DNA of 64,000 bases from Candidatus Gastranaerophilales bacterium (GTDB taxonomy: Bacteria > Cyanobacteriota > Vampirovibrionia > Gastranaerophilales > Gastranaerophilaceae): assembly GCA_944324825.1 (NCBI GenBank), contig CALUXU010000002.1, positions 224,001 to 288,000 of the forward strand. The letters are read 5' to 3'. Positions 36,289 through 45,548 of the stretch are shown here, piece by piece (positions within the stretch are counted from its first letter, which is position 1; every line of letters begins with the position of its first letter). The translations under genes were made by a program, and so were the position numbers. The notes below the pieces were generated by a model that saw only the letters and a list, made by a program, of their open reading frames with translations, searched no databases and was not told where the DNA came from.

Positions 36289-37749
36289 ATGGAAATAAGA
36301 AAAAACGAAATTTCGATTAATTATCAACCGAAAGTATCACCACAAACAAACAACAGTACGGCTGATAAACAAGGTGAAGAAGTACAAGACTACCAGGGTC
36401 AGGGTATGAAAACTCTGGCCGCATATAATGCCGCATCAGTAAAATTTAAAGGATATTATGGCAACCAGCAGCCTGCAAAAAAATTATTCTGGATATTAAC
36501 CGGTAGAAACGAAATATATCGTGATAATGAAACAGACTACAACACGTATCACACAGGCACAAATAAAAAATGGGTTACAATAAATCCGGAGGATTTACTC
36601 AAACGAACCCCCGAACAAGCAATTCAAAGTATATGCACATTAAACAACCATCTGGAAATACCAGGATATGTTTTATCCCCAAACTACGGTCCAAAATGGG
36701 GACGCCGTGCAAACTATATAGAAATCAACCCGAGAACAATCGCTCAAACATACGGAGATACAAAAGAAGAAGGCTTGTTAAATACATTAAAGCTTCTGCC
36801 TGCAATACCGCCTTCAAGTAAAAGTGTTGCAAACTGTATAATCTTATCGGAATTTTATCCGCCAATGTACGGAGACAACGACGGACATACTGGTTACGGC
36901 TCATTATATACGGCAGATTTGCATTCCGGAGTATCTAAGACTCTTCTTTCAAAAAATCTTTCAAGAGGAAATGAGAGAATGGGAGCAGATGAAGAAGTAA
37001 AAGCATTTAATGATTTAGCACATATAAGAGGTCTTAAAACAGGTATCAGAATGCCTCTATCTGAAGGACAAATGACTGTTCAGGGTCGTCCATTTAACTG
37101 GGATAAAGACGAAAAAGCATTTATCGATGCTTGCTGCTGGGCAGTAGAGCTTGGATTTGATGCAATTTATTTTGACAGTGCAAAACACGTCGGGGACTAC
37201 GATATGGGAAACTATTGCGGAACCGGAAGACTCCCTAATTTCGCACAAATGCAATGGATAACAAGCCAAATAAGAGAAAAAACCGGCCGTAATGATATTT
37301 CATTAATCGGAGAAAAATGCAACAACGATACACGATTTAACTCAATGGGATTAACAGCTGGCAATGACTGGGGAAGAGCCGACAATTACGAAAGCGTTAT
37401 GCATGAATATAAACAGCAAAGATGGAACGATGAATACGCGGCAGGTCCGATAATTTCTGACGATAATGATGACGGAAGTTTATCGTTTGAACAGAGAAGA
37501 AATCGGCTCGGAAATGCTCTGAATGCGTATGAGGATATCGGGTATAAACTTCCTGTTTATATGCAGATGCATGATTTATTCCCGCTAAGCCCGTATACAA
37601 ACACGCATAACGAAATGATGAATTCATATAACAGAACAACATACGGAGATCATGCCAGCAACTATAACAATACCTTCAATACATCTCAAGCAGCCAGAGA
37701 TTATAGAATGGGTATGTATCATGAATTCTTAAACGTTATTGACCGTTAG
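36289..37749 (+). CDS. GH13-like alpha-amylase-family barrel protein (putative)
   Basis: 486 aa. An N-terminal tail with VSPQTNNSTADKQGEE and ASVKFKGYYG leads into a barrel. Candidate catalytic residues follow the alpha-amylase order: AIYFDSAKHVGDY (D296, motif II nucleophile), LIGEKCN (E342, acid/base) and QMHDLFPL (D429, motif IV). Motif I (an N-H pair) is not clear. There is no signal peptide, so it would act in the cytoplasm or leave by another route. No SD is visible; TATATA lies six bases before the ATG. Its end overlaps the convergent TPR gene by 14 bases. Substrate unknown. Confidence 0.65.
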   Translation: MEIRKNEISINYQPKVSPQTNNSTADKQGEEVQDYQGQGMKTLAAYNAASVKFKGYYGNQQPAKKLFWILTGRNEIYRDNETDYNTYHTGTNKKWVTINPEDLLKRTPEQAIQSICTLNNHLEIPGYVLSPNYGPKWGRRANYIEINPRTIAQTYGDTKEEGLLNTLKLLPAIPPSSKSVANCIILSEFYPPMYGDNDGHTGYGSLYTADLHSGVSKTLLSKNLSRGNERMGADEEVKAFNDLAHIRGLKTGIRMPLSEGQMTVQGRPFNWDKDEKAFIDACCWAVELGFDAIYFDSAKHVGDYDMGNYCGTGRLPNFAQMQWITSQIREKTGRNDISLIGEKCNNDTRFNSMGLTAGNDWGRADNYESVMHEYKQQRWNDEYAAGPIISDDNDDGSLSFEQRRNRLGNALNAYEDIGYKLPVYMQMHDLFPLSPYTNTHNEMMNSYNRTTYGDHASNYNNTFNTSQAARDYRMGMYHEFLNVIDR

Positions 37750-38764
37750 TTAGCTTGTTGTAATTATCAAGATACATTTGTGCCTGTTTAGGTTTGTTTA
37801 ATTTTTTATAAACATAAGCCAAATTGTAATGGAAATTTGCATCGGTTTTCTTCAATTCAATCGCTTTTACAAGATTAGACTTTGCTTTTTTTAACTCTCC
37901 TGCTTTTATATAAGCACAGGCCAGATTATAATATGCATAAGGGAAATCCGGAGCATAACGAATTGCTTTTTTATAATAATCTATAGCCATAAAATATTTA
38001 TCATCGTTAAGACAAATATTTCCGATATTATAATACGGCTTATAAAAACATTCATCTGCAAGGATTGCTCTTTTATACATAAATACTGCATCTTCCGGTT
38101 TTCCTAAATCAAGCAGAATATTCCCGACAAGAAGATTATCCTGAGCAGTCCTGTATTTTTCAGGTATTTTCAAGAAGGTATTTAATGCTTCATCAAGATT
38201 GTTGTCAGTATATAATGCAACAGCTTGCTGCGAAAGGTTCTGAACTCTTTCTAATTCTTCTTTTACCTGTTCTTTTGAAACCATATCTTCACCAACAACA
38301 GGTTCTGATTTTTTAAAAGGATTCTTTATATTGATTTTTTGAGTATTATTTTCATCTGTTTTAAGTTCAATAGCATTTTCTTCCGGTTTCACAGATGTTT
38401 CTTCCTGAATACTCTTAGATTCTGTTTTTTTGAATAAAGGTTTTATTTCTTTTTTTGCGACTTCTTTTTTAGGTTCAGGTTTAACCTTTACCTCAGGCTT
38501 AGCCGTTTTCTTAAATAAAGGCTTTGTTTCTTTCTTTGTAAGCTCTTTTTTAGGTTCAGGTTTAACCTTTGTATCTGATTTAACTGTTTTTTTTAATAAA
38601 GGTTTTGTTTCTTTTTTCTCAGATTTCACAGTTGCTGCAGCATGAGATACAGATGTATCAATATTATTGTTTTTCTTCAAGGATAACTTTGGCATAGCAA
38701 AATCAGCCATACAAGTATTGGCAAATAAGCACAAACAAATCAAAGTTAACAAATATTTTTTCAT
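37736..38764 (-). CDS. Exported TPR protein with KPLFKKT repeats
   Basis: 342 aa from ATG 38764, which opens with a signal peptide (MKKYLLTLICLCLFANTCMA). The longer frame from TTG 38839 lacks support. Residues about 40-110 hold three KPL-KKT / KPEPKKE repeats, giving a basic, disordered linker. After an acidic stretch, four to five TPR units fill the C-terminal half (ALNTFLKIPEKYRTAQ, EDAVFMYKRAILAD, KYFMAIDYYKKAIRYAP, ELKKAKSNLVKAIELKKT). It is probably periplasmic, with the basic linker facing cell wall or membrane. TATAAT ends six bases before the ATG, so the mRNA may be leaderless. Confidence 0.8.
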   Translation of the reverse strand: MKKYLLTLICLCLFANTCMADFAMPKLSLKKNNNIDTSVSHAAATVKSEKKETKPLLKKTVKSDTKVKPEPKKELTKKETKPLFKKTAKPEVKVKPEPKKEVAKKEIKPLFKKTESKSIQEETSVKPEENAIELKTDENNTQKINIKNPFKKSEPVVGEDMVSKEQVKEELERVQNLSQQAVALYTDNNLDEALNTFLKIPEKYRTAQDNLLVGNILLDLGKPEDAVFMYKRAILADECFYKPYYNIGNICLNDDKYFMAIDYYKKAIRYAPDFPYAYYNLACAYIKAGELKKAKSNLVKAIELKKTDANFHYNLAYVYKKLNKPKQAQMYLDNYNKLTNGQ

Positions 38765-38867
38765 AACAAAATTATATGCGAAATTATTAATGAAATCCAG
38801 CAATGAAAAATTGGAAATCATAAAAAAGGTATGCGACAATAATATAAATGTCTCTTTTACTGATTAT

Positions 38868-38898
38868 TCCCTCGTTTTAACTCCTTTTTAACGAGGGA
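38868..38898. other. Hairpin with T-rich loop upstream of the TPR gene
   Basis: TCCCTCGTT and AACGAGGGA arms around a 13-base pyrimidine-rich loop. No T-run follows on the plus strand, so a terminator role is weak. Confidence 0.35.
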
Positions 38899-38906
38899 TG
38901 TTATTT

Positions 38907-39105
38907 TTGGATTTTGGCAAGAGTGAGCGAAGCGAAACTCGTCTTGGCGAGAGCTGCGTTGAGCCGGTCGAGCCGCCAATAATCCAAGACAGAGGATTTT
39001 GGCAAGAGTGAGCGAAGCGAAACAACAAGCTGCTGACGTGCAGATTTTGGCAAGTGCGAGGGTAAATGTATTAAGTTGGAATTACGCAGGAGTAAATACA
39101 AGCAG
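38907..39105. repeat. Dispersed repeats in the TPR-PilZ spacer
   Basis: GGATTTTGGCAAGAGTGAGC plus the following bases to AAAC occur at 38909-38938 and 38994-39023. CCGCCAATAATCCAAGAC at 38973-38990 is the exact complement of 27851-27868. GGGTAAATGTATTAAGTTGG at 39060-39079 belongs to the family tandemly repeated at 12501. No gene is seen in the spacer. Confidence 0.65.
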
Positions 39106-39186
39106 AAAAACTCTTAACATAGTAATTACTTAACTTTCTTTTATCCAATCTTGCTTTTTTACACGCTCTTAATTAAAATAAATTGT

Positions 39187-39783
39187 ATGGGTTTATTTCA
39201 TGAGAATCAAAAAGCTAAAATAATCTTTGAAGCAGACGACAAAATTGTTGAAATGGATTGTTACATTGGTAAAATTTATTATGACAGAATAAAACTTGAG
39301 TTACCCAAAGCCGCAAACAGATACTCCCAGTACCTCAAAACAGGGAATAAAATAACCGTTAATGTATTTTCTCAAGTAGGAGTACTCGTTCAGGATTCTA
39401 TAATCCTTTCTTCTCCGCTTGAAAAAGAATTTACGGTAGAATATGATATGGATTCAATAACCATTGAAAACAGACGTAGAATTAAACGTTATTCTGCCAA
39501 CTGCGACCTTATTATATTCAGACCGCTGCTGGGTAATATTGAAACACAAATCATTGATATAAGTACAAGAGGTTTAAGGTACTATTCTGATATTCCGCTT
39601 GAGTCCGGTTCAATATTTGATTGCAAATTAATATTAAAGCCGACAGATAAAAAAATTCTTTTCAAAGGACGAATCGCAGATAATAAAGGACTTCCGGCCG
39701 GAGTATACCGAATGGTTATACACAAAATTGCGTACAAAGATAAACAAACACTATTGGATTATTGCGAAACTGTTTTACAATAG
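39187..39783 (+). CDS. PilZ-domain protein (YcgR-like)
   Basis: 198 aa from ATG 39187; the upstream TTG 39151 is unsupported. An N-terminal YcgR-like flagellar-brake domain of about 90 residues is followed by PilZ: RRRIKRY (RxxxR, about residues 95-100), DISTRGLRYY (D/NxSxxG, about 123-128) and the closing beta strands with KILFKGRIADNKG. These motifs bind cyclic di-GMP, so this links motility or surface behaviour to that messenger. It precedes a TPR gene by 17 bases, likely an operon. Confidence 0.9.
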   Translation: MGLFHENQKAKIIFEADDKIVEMDCYIGKIYYDRIKLELPKAANRYSQYLKTGNKITVNVFSQVGVLVQDSIILSSPLEKEFTVEYDMDSITIENRRRIKRYSANCDLIIFRPLLGNIETQIIDISTRGLRYYSDIPLESGSIFDCKLILKPTDKKILFKGRIADNKGLPAGVYRMVIHKIAYKDKQTLLDYCETVLQ

Positions 39784-39800
39784 ATTATGGATAAACTATA

Positions 39801-41396
39801 ATGGATAATATGAATATGATTGAAAATGATTCAGTTGATGAACAAAATAGAAATAATAAAGTAAAAAAGGCAATAGAACGCTGTCAATTGGATTTGCAAA
39901 GAGATCCTAACAATGCAAAACTCCATATAAGACTCGGAGATTTGTATCTTCAATGGCACTTAGATATCTTTAATTCTTGCCAGTACATTGATGAAGCAAT
40001 TACGGAATACCAATGTGCACTTGAAACTTATATGGACTCTGCCGAAATTTATTACAAAATAGGCAAAGCACAGTTCTATAAAGGTGATTTGGATAAAGCC
40101 ATAAACTATCTTAACATGGCAATTGAGAAAAAACCTAAATATGCCAAAGCATATTACGTTCTGGCTGAAACATATACAAGAAAAGCATACTTCTTTGAAG
40201 CAATCGATGCCGCTAAAAAAGCCGTAAAATATAAACCGTTCAGCAATTCTTGCGCGCATTATCTGCTGCACAAACTCTATCAAGCATCAGCCTTCAGAGA
40301 TTTTAAGAAAACATTTGACTCAAAATTCGAACACTTCCTGTCAATTTTGACTTTTATATTTGATAGAAAAGCTATTTCAAATGTAATGAGGACTATTTCT
40401 TATCTAAGATTCTTCCCGACACTATTAACGGGATTCTATTACGTACAAATAAGAAATCTGGATGCAGCAATCAACTTGTACTCAAATGCGATAGAAAACG
40501 CTCCGGGATTTGTACCTTTATACTGCCTGTTAGGAGATGTCTATCTTGCAATAGGACATTTTGAAGATGCCATAACGGAATATAAAATGGCAATCTGGCT
40601 CGATAGCTTAAATATTCCGGCACACAGACACCTGTGCCAGGCCTACGAGGAACAAGGAGATTATGACAGAGCGATAGACGTATACCACAAACTAATTTCA
40701 ATTATGCCTACCGTTCCTGATTTCCATTCAAACCTTGCAAACCTGTATTATGTTAAAGGTGAAATACCTTCTGCAATATCACAATATCAGGCTGCAATAA
40801 CACTAAATCCAAACCGCCGCTGGACAAGTGTCATAGCACAAACTCTTGGTTTTGTTTATCAGGAAACACAGAATAATCTTGATGCCGCTATATGTTCATA
40901 CCAGAACGCTTATACGCTTACACCGGAGGATATTGATATATATATTAATATGGGAAGTGCGTTTTATGACAAAGAGGATTATGATAATGCTGTAACGGTT
41001 TACAGAAAAGCATTAGAGCTTGAACCGGAGAATGCAAAAATCCATTGTAACCTTGGATTCCTGCACTGGGGCAAAGGTAATACGGAAGAAGCAATAAAAG
41101 AATATGAACTTGCTATCAAATATGATGAAAACTATGATATTGCATACAATAACCTTGGTGTTATATATTTAGATGACCTTGGAAGAGTACAAAAAGCTAT
41201 CGAATTGTTCAAAAAATCCGCAGAAACAAACCCGAATTACGCTCTGGCACATTTCAATCTGGCAAGAGCAATTACAATTGTAGGGGATAAAATTGAAGCT
41301 GCAAAATTATATCAAATTGCACAAGATATAAACAAAGTCACAAACGAAATAGACCCTCAAGATATAATCGATAAGATAAACGGATTATTCTCATAG
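39801..41396 (+). CDS. Multi-TPR protein
   Basis: 531 aa consisting almost wholly of about nine to ten TPR units (for example KGDLDKAINYLNMAIEKKP, FEDAITEYKMAIWLDSLN, KEDYDNAVTVYRKALELEPE, KGNTEEAIKEYELAIKYDE). A non-TPR helical insert around residues 150-215 (RDFKKTFDSKFEHFLSILTF) breaks the array. There is no signal peptide. It forms an operon with the PilZ gene before it and the ACT gene after it, and is probably a scaffold. Several in-frame Met lie within the first six codons and no strong SD distinguishes them. Confidence 0.88.
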   Translation: MDNMNMIENDSVDEQNRNNKVKKAIERCQLDLQRDPNNAKLHIRLGDLYLQWHLDIFNSCQYIDEAITEYQCALETYMDSAEIYYKIGKAQFYKGDLDKAINYLNMAIEKKPKYAKAYYVLAETYTRKAYFFEAIDAAKKAVKYKPFSNSCAHYLLHKLYQASAFRDFKKTFDSKFEHFLSILTFIFDRKAISNVMRTISYLRFFPTLLTGFYYVQIRNLDAAINLYSNAIENAPGFVPLYCLLGDVYLAIGHFEDAITEYKMAIWLDSLNIPAHRHLCQAYEEQGDYDRAIDVYHKLISIMPTVPDFHSNLANLYYVKGEIPSAISQYQAAITLNPNRRWTSVIAQTLGFVYQETQNNLDAAICSYQNAYTLTPEDIDIYINMGSAFYDKEDYDNAVTVYRKALELEPENAKIHCNLGFLHWGKGNTEEAIKEYELAIKYDENYDIAYNNLGVIYLDDLGRVQKAIELFKKSAETNPNYALAHFNLARAITIVGDKIEAAKLYQIAQDINKVTNEIDPQDIIDKINGLFS

Positions 41397-41408
41397 AAAG
41401 GATAATAA

Positions 41409-41693
41409 ATGACTGCAAATAACAAAATTATAATAACAGTATCAGGAACCGACAAAGTTGGGATTGTTGCGAAAATTGCAACTATTCTTGCCGAACTCAA
41501 TGTAAATATAGAAGATATCAAACAAACCCTTATGCAAGGCCATTTTGTAATGTTTATGTTATGCGATATTACAAATTCCCCAAAATCATTTAAAGAAATA
41601 AAAGACCAACTCCAAGAAGAAGGCGAACAACTGAAAATGGAAATCTGGGTTCAAAGAAAAGAAATATTTGATACTATGCATACAGTCGGCTAG
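41409..41693 (+). CDS. ACT-domain protein (UPF0237 type)
   Basis: 94 aa. The start (IIITVSGTDKVGIVAKIATI) and LAELNVNIEDIKQTLMQGHF form the usual ACT fold, and the C-terminal helix LQEEGEQLKMEIWVQRKEIF is typical of UPF0237. These small proteins sense amino acids or similar small ligands. AAAGGAT precedes ATG 41409. It ends the PilZ-TPR-ACT run before a terminator. Confidence 0.92.
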   Translation: MTANNKIIITVSGTDKVGIVAKIATILAELNVNIEDIKQTLMQGHFVMFMLCDITNSPKSFKEIKDQLQEEGEQLKMEIWVQRKEIFDTMHTVG

Positions 41694-41800
41694 GGGCAGG
41701 GGTAAACGTATCGGGTTAAAACTCTGCCACAGGAGTAAATACAATATTTTGTTGGGGTAAAAAGCTACATTTTCTAATGGTAGTAAATATAAAATAAAAG

Positions 41801-41823
41801 GGCAACTTTAAAAGTTACCCTCT
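41801..41823. terminator. Terminator-like hairpin between convergent genes
   Basis: GGGCAACTTT / AAAGTTACCC with one mismatch, flanked by A- and T-rich sequence on both sides. Confidence 0.7.
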
Positions 41824-41853
41824 TTAAATGTGTGCTTATTATAAATAATAGTT

Positions 41854-42918
41854 TTATCTGTTTATCTTAGTTAATTTTGTTCTAATACCGTTTGCTAAAT
41901 CAGGGCGTCCGCTTTTTTCATAGATTTCAGACATTGATTCTAAGAATTTTAAACTATCAACTCTTTTAGGTTGAATTTTAGGTTTAGCTGCCGCTGCGGT
42001 TTGCGGTCTTTGTACTCTGTTTTGTGTAGAAACAGGACGTCTTTGCGGCTGCGGAGCAACAGAATCAGCCATTAAATTTCTTTTCGGTAATGATGACATT
42101 CTTGCCGCAGTTGTATTATTGATAGGTGATGACACCTGTGTATGATGTTTCAAATACGGTGACTGAGTGCTGTTTTGATAAGCCTTAAGTCCGTAATTCA
42201 TTGTTGTATAAGGTTTATTCAACGCATTTCTATACCCAGGAGTCATATTAGGTACTTCTTTTGTATTAAGTATATCTCTGTTTCTAAGCCCTTGAGATAA
42301 CCCGACAGTAATTTCGTTGTCTTTTCCTCTTATTAATTTTGCTCCCAGTAAGAATAACAAACCGAAGAAACCGAATGTAAACAATGTTCCGGTTGTTTTC
42401 CCTGAGAATAAAGATTTTGCAAATGTTATTAAAGTTCCAAGGTGAATATTAGACATCAAAGAAGGTTTAGGAGTTTCTTCTTGCTGTTTATAAATAGGAG
42501 AATAAGTGTTCATAGGCGCATTCAGCAAAATTTCTTTTTTAGGGTTTGCTCTATCCTGAACTTTTACTGAAGAAACCAAAGAATCAAATGTAATTGATGC
42601 ATTTGCGGCATTATCAGCCTGGAACATAATGTTTAAACCATCAACTCCATAAGGCTCAACAATTATGTTATCAACATTTGATACATTCTTATATACGGTA
42701 CTCAAAGTTTTTGAAGCTCTTATCCCCTTCAAGCTCAACATAATTCTGTTAGAAGCCTGTACTGTTTTTTTGACGGAAACAGGGCTGTCAGATACTAAAA
42801 CTATATTAAATGTATCGCCTGAAGGTTCAATCTGAACGCTTTGTAAAACATTATCAGCTGCAAAAACTGAAATCGCAGTAAATAAACTAATAAATAATAC
42901 TAAAAATACTTTCTTCAT
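41854..42918 (-). CDS. Exported AMIN-domain-like membrane protein
   Basis: 354 aa with a signal peptide (MKKVFLVLFISLFTAISVFA). Residues about 22-115 (LQSVQIEPSGDTFNIVLVSD, SVKKTVQASNRIMLSLKGI, VDNIIVEPYGVDGLNIMFQA) follow the AMIN domain seen in PilQ and cell-wall amidases, which targets proteins to peptidoglycan. A transmembrane helix at about residues 165-195 separates it from a basic, Gln/Pro-rich cytoplasmic tail and a final short helix (FLESMSEIYEKSGRPDLANG). It could be a wall-binding anchor. The gene lies just downstream of the flagellin on the same strand. Confidence 0.72.
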   Translation of the reverse strand: MKKVFLVLFISLFTAISVFAADNVLQSVQIEPSGDTFNIVLVSDSPVSVKKTVQASNRIMLSLKGIRASKTLSTVYKNVSNVDNIIVEPYGVDGLNIMFQADNAANASITFDSLVSSVKVQDRANPKKEILLNAPMNTYSPIYKQQEETPKPSLMSNIHLGTLITFAKSLFSGKTTGTLFTFGFFGLLFLLGAKLIRGKDNEITVGLSQGLRNRDILNTKEVPNMTPGYRNALNKPYTTMNYGLKAYQNSTQSPYLKHHTQVSSPINNTTAARMSSLPKRNLMADSVAPQPQRRPVSTQNRVQRPQTAAAAKPKIQPKRVDSLKFLESMSEIYEKSGRPDLANGIRTKLTKINR

Positions 42919-42996
42919 CTGTTTTTCTCTCTCTCCCTAATGATAGAGTACATGGTTTTCATGTTTGGAACATCAATCCTATGATTGAACTTTATA

Positions 42997-43012
42997 TAGA
43001 CCATATGGTCTA
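42997..43012. promoter_or_regulatory. 16-bp perfect palindrome upstream of the AMIN-like gene
   Basis: TAGACCATATGGTCTA reads the same on both strands. It lies 79 bases before the start codon in a non-coding stretch. It is a candidate operator. Confidence 0.5.
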
Positions 43013-43375
43013 GAAGAGAATATAAAAACAGCCGGAATGCATGTGGCTGCATGGTTTTCAGCCATTGGCTTTTAGAGGATAAAAAAGCATTAGAAACATA
43101 TATATAAAACCTATTCAAACCCTTTATTCAAGATAGTTTCAAGGCAATTTAGAGAGATTTTCTTATCTTGACCAAAAGATTAAAATTTTTGTAACAAAAC
43201 TTAATAATTTATTCAAGGCAAATTTAATTACTTGTTAATGCCATAGTAATTACTCTTTTTTATTCTAAGTAAAATGTAACTAATTACTTGACAAGTAGAG
43301 CAATAAACGGATTTCGTTGTCCTGAGAGTGTAACCCGAAAGAGCTCATTATTGAGGGAAATGTATGAGATTGTTT

Positions 43376-43560
43376 TTCTAACCCTCTCAGAGGGAGAGGG
43401 CAGAATTTCTTAGTGAACAGTAGTGAACTTAGAAATTCGGGTGAGGGGAAGTTAAAAAATAAACAAAACCTCAAACCAACCCTCACCCGCATCCGTAGTT
43501 TTCACTTTATTCAAACACAGCTGCGGCCTCTCCCCCAAAGAGGCAAGAGAGGATATATAT
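43376..43560. repeat. Structured intergenic repeat with CCTCTC/GAGAGG ends
   Basis: Left end CCTCTCAGAGGGAGAGG and right end CCTCTCCCCCAAAGAGG with GCAAGAGAGG flank an inner pair GAATTTCT / AGAAATTC and a GGGTGAGGGG / CCCTCACCC pair. It resembles a MITE-like or REP-like element and shares the CCCTCTCC motif with 28058-28077. The rest of the 42919-43589 spacer shows no gene. Confidence 0.5.
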
Positions 43561-43589
43561 TTCTTACTTTACTTACTATTCACCATTCA

Positions 43590-45317
43590 CTAAATCAAAT
43601 TCAATGCAAGTGACGGAGTCTGATTCGCTGTAGTGAGAAGCGTTGCAGATGCCTGCTGCAGAATCTGCGCTCTGATAAAGTCTGACGAAACTTTTGCTAT
43701 ATCAGCATCCTTGATAGTCGAAAGTGACGAGGTTGTATTATCTATACTTACCCCGAGAGATTCTATTATTGAATCCAAGCGATTCTGTACCGCACCAAAT
43801 TCGGTTTGTTTTGCTATTACCGAGTTTATCGCATCGTCTATTCTGTCTAACGAATTCCGTGCACTGTCGGTAGTTGATACATTGACATTGATACTGACCG
43901 AAACTCCTGTATTGAAGGATATCTGAGAATTAGAGCTTGAATCTATACCAACCTGCAGCGTTATATCACGACCGGTTTTAGGGAGATTAGCCTGTGCCAG
44001 AGTACCGTTCTCTATTAATTGGTTTAATTCTGATGTTGTTACACCCTGACTCCCGAGATTTGAATCTGATTGCCCCGTTGTATCCATATTGTAATAACTG
44101 TTTATAATAGTTGGAGCAACACCGCCATTTACTGTATCACCAATCAACCCGCCGATTGAAGAACTAGAACTAGGAGTATAAGTCACATGTCCGGTTGCAT
44201 AGCAATTTGAAATAGTAGCCGAATTTGCAACAGAAATTAATCCGCCGGCACCATTATTTCCATATACATTTCCTGAAGCATAACAGTTTGTAATAGTATC
44301 ATAAGCATAACCAACTCCAATAAGCCCGCCTGCACCAGAAATTGGGGTTCCTGAAATATCAACATCTGAATATGAATTCTGAACATTCGACATTGCAGTC
44401 ACACCAATCAAACCCCCTGCAACATCGTTGTCAAGAGTACCGTTAACAATTGACCTGATACTGCCTGTAGTATAACAATTGGATATTTGGCAACTCAGAG
44501 CACTACCGGCTAAAACACCTATCAGCGTTGAGGTTGAATTATGATATTCTGAAGATATATAGGAATTTTCAATCCCGAGATTTGATATAGTAGCACCATC
44601 AGTATTTGCGAATAATCCAACTATCCATTCTGTTGTATTGTTTATTGTCATATTCCGTATCACATACCCATTGCCGTTTAGTTCGCCGGTAAAAGAAGAG
44701 CCATTCCCTATCGGAACCCAGTTTGAATAAGAGGACAAATCGATATCGTTCATCAGAATATATTTGCCCGATAAGTTATTGCGGATATTATCCAAATCTG
44801 CAGCCGTTTTAATGAGTGTATAGCCTTGTGCAACGGCTTCATCTTCCGTCAACGGAGTTACCTCTGTAATAAATGATCCGGTCGCTGAATCTGGAGGAGT
44901 CTCAAACAGTTTTATTCCGTTATATTCCGTTGTTGACATTATACGGTTTATTTCGTCCGTCCTCTCATCTATCTCCATTTGTATCGCATTTATTGAATCT
45001 TCGCCGTAAGTCCCGTTTGCCGCCTGCTCCGCCAAATCCCTGATTCGCTGTAGGTGGGCTATTACAATATCAAGACTGCTCTCCGCGGTATTGAGAAGAG
45101 AAGAGCCAAGATTCGCATTTGATTCCGCAACATGATAAGAGGATAATGCCGTTTCCATCTTTGTTGAAACTGCATAACCCGCCGCATCATCACTCGCGGA
45201 ATTAATACGGTACCCCGTTGTTAGCCGTTCTAAGGCTCTGTTCAAATCTGACGTCGAATTCCTCAACGACAGCTGAGCACGTAAACTCGAAAGATTGGTG
45301 TTGATGCTTAATGTCAC
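43590..45317 (-). CDS. fliC: Flagellin with GLUG-repeat insertion
   Basis: 575 aa from GTG 45317, which has AAGGTGG at good spacing; the TTG at 45323 is too close. The N-terminal D0/D1 (SINTNLSSLRAQLSLRNSTS, LERLTTGYRINSASDDAAGYAVS) and the C-terminal D1/D0 (FGAVQNRLDSIIESL, ADIAKVSSDFIRAQILQQAS, ANQTPSLALNL) are intact, so it should polymerise. The variable domain (about residues 150-450) is replaced by GLUG-type repeats (GGLIGVTAMSNVQNSYSD, GGLIGVGYAYDTITNCYASG, GGLISVANSATISNCYATG), a beta-helix module known from adhesins. It is separate from the export genes but on the same strand. Confidence 0.9.
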   Translation of the reverse strand: MTLSINTNLSSLRAQLSLRNSTSDLNRALERLTTGYRINSASDDAAGYAVSTKMETALSSYHVAESNANLGSSLLNTAESSLDIVIAHLQRIRDLAEQAANGTYGEDSINAIQMEIDERTDEINRIMSTTEYNGIKLFETPPDSATGSFITEVTPLTEDEAVAQGYTLIKTAADLDNIRNNLSGKYILMNDIDLSSYSNWVPIGNGSSFTGELNGNGYVIRNMTINNTTEWIVGLFANTDGATISNLGIENSYISSEYHNSTSTLIGVLAGSALSCQISNCYTTGSIRSIVNGTLDNDVAGGLIGVTAMSNVQNSYSDVDISGTPISGAGGLIGVGYAYDTITNCYASGNVYGNNGAGGLISVANSATISNCYATGHVTYTPSSSSSIGGLIGDTVNGGVAPTIINSYYNMDTTGQSDSNLGSQGVTTSELNQLIENGTLAQANLPKTGRDITLQVGIDSSSNSQISFNTGVSVSINVNVSTTDSARNSLDRIDDAINSVIAKQTEFGAVQNRLDSIIESLGVSIDNTTSSLSTIKDADIAKVSSDFIRAQILQQASATLLTTANQTPSLALNLI

Positions 45318-45548
45318 ATGCAATCACCACCTTCCACATAGCCGAAATGCCCTATTACTAGGCTATTATACCCCCCTCCGCCTAGAAACACAGATATAGC
45401 AAGCCTTTCAAGCTTACTTAACAAAGCATATTCATTCCATTGAATTAATAATATGTACATATATCTTTGTGATAGTAACTGTTACATTTTTATTATAGAT
45501 TATATATATACTTTTTGCAACAACTTATCGTACATATATTAGGAAATT

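Noticed and set aside
38901..39101. 66-codon frame in the repeat spacer
   Set aside because: It is made of the GATTTTGGCAAGAG repeats with no homology or RBS.
42915..43118. Leftward 67-codon frame upstream of the AMIN-like gene
   Set aside because: It covers a palindrome and likely promoter region. The AMIN-like gene has its own signal peptide start, and the sequence looks random.
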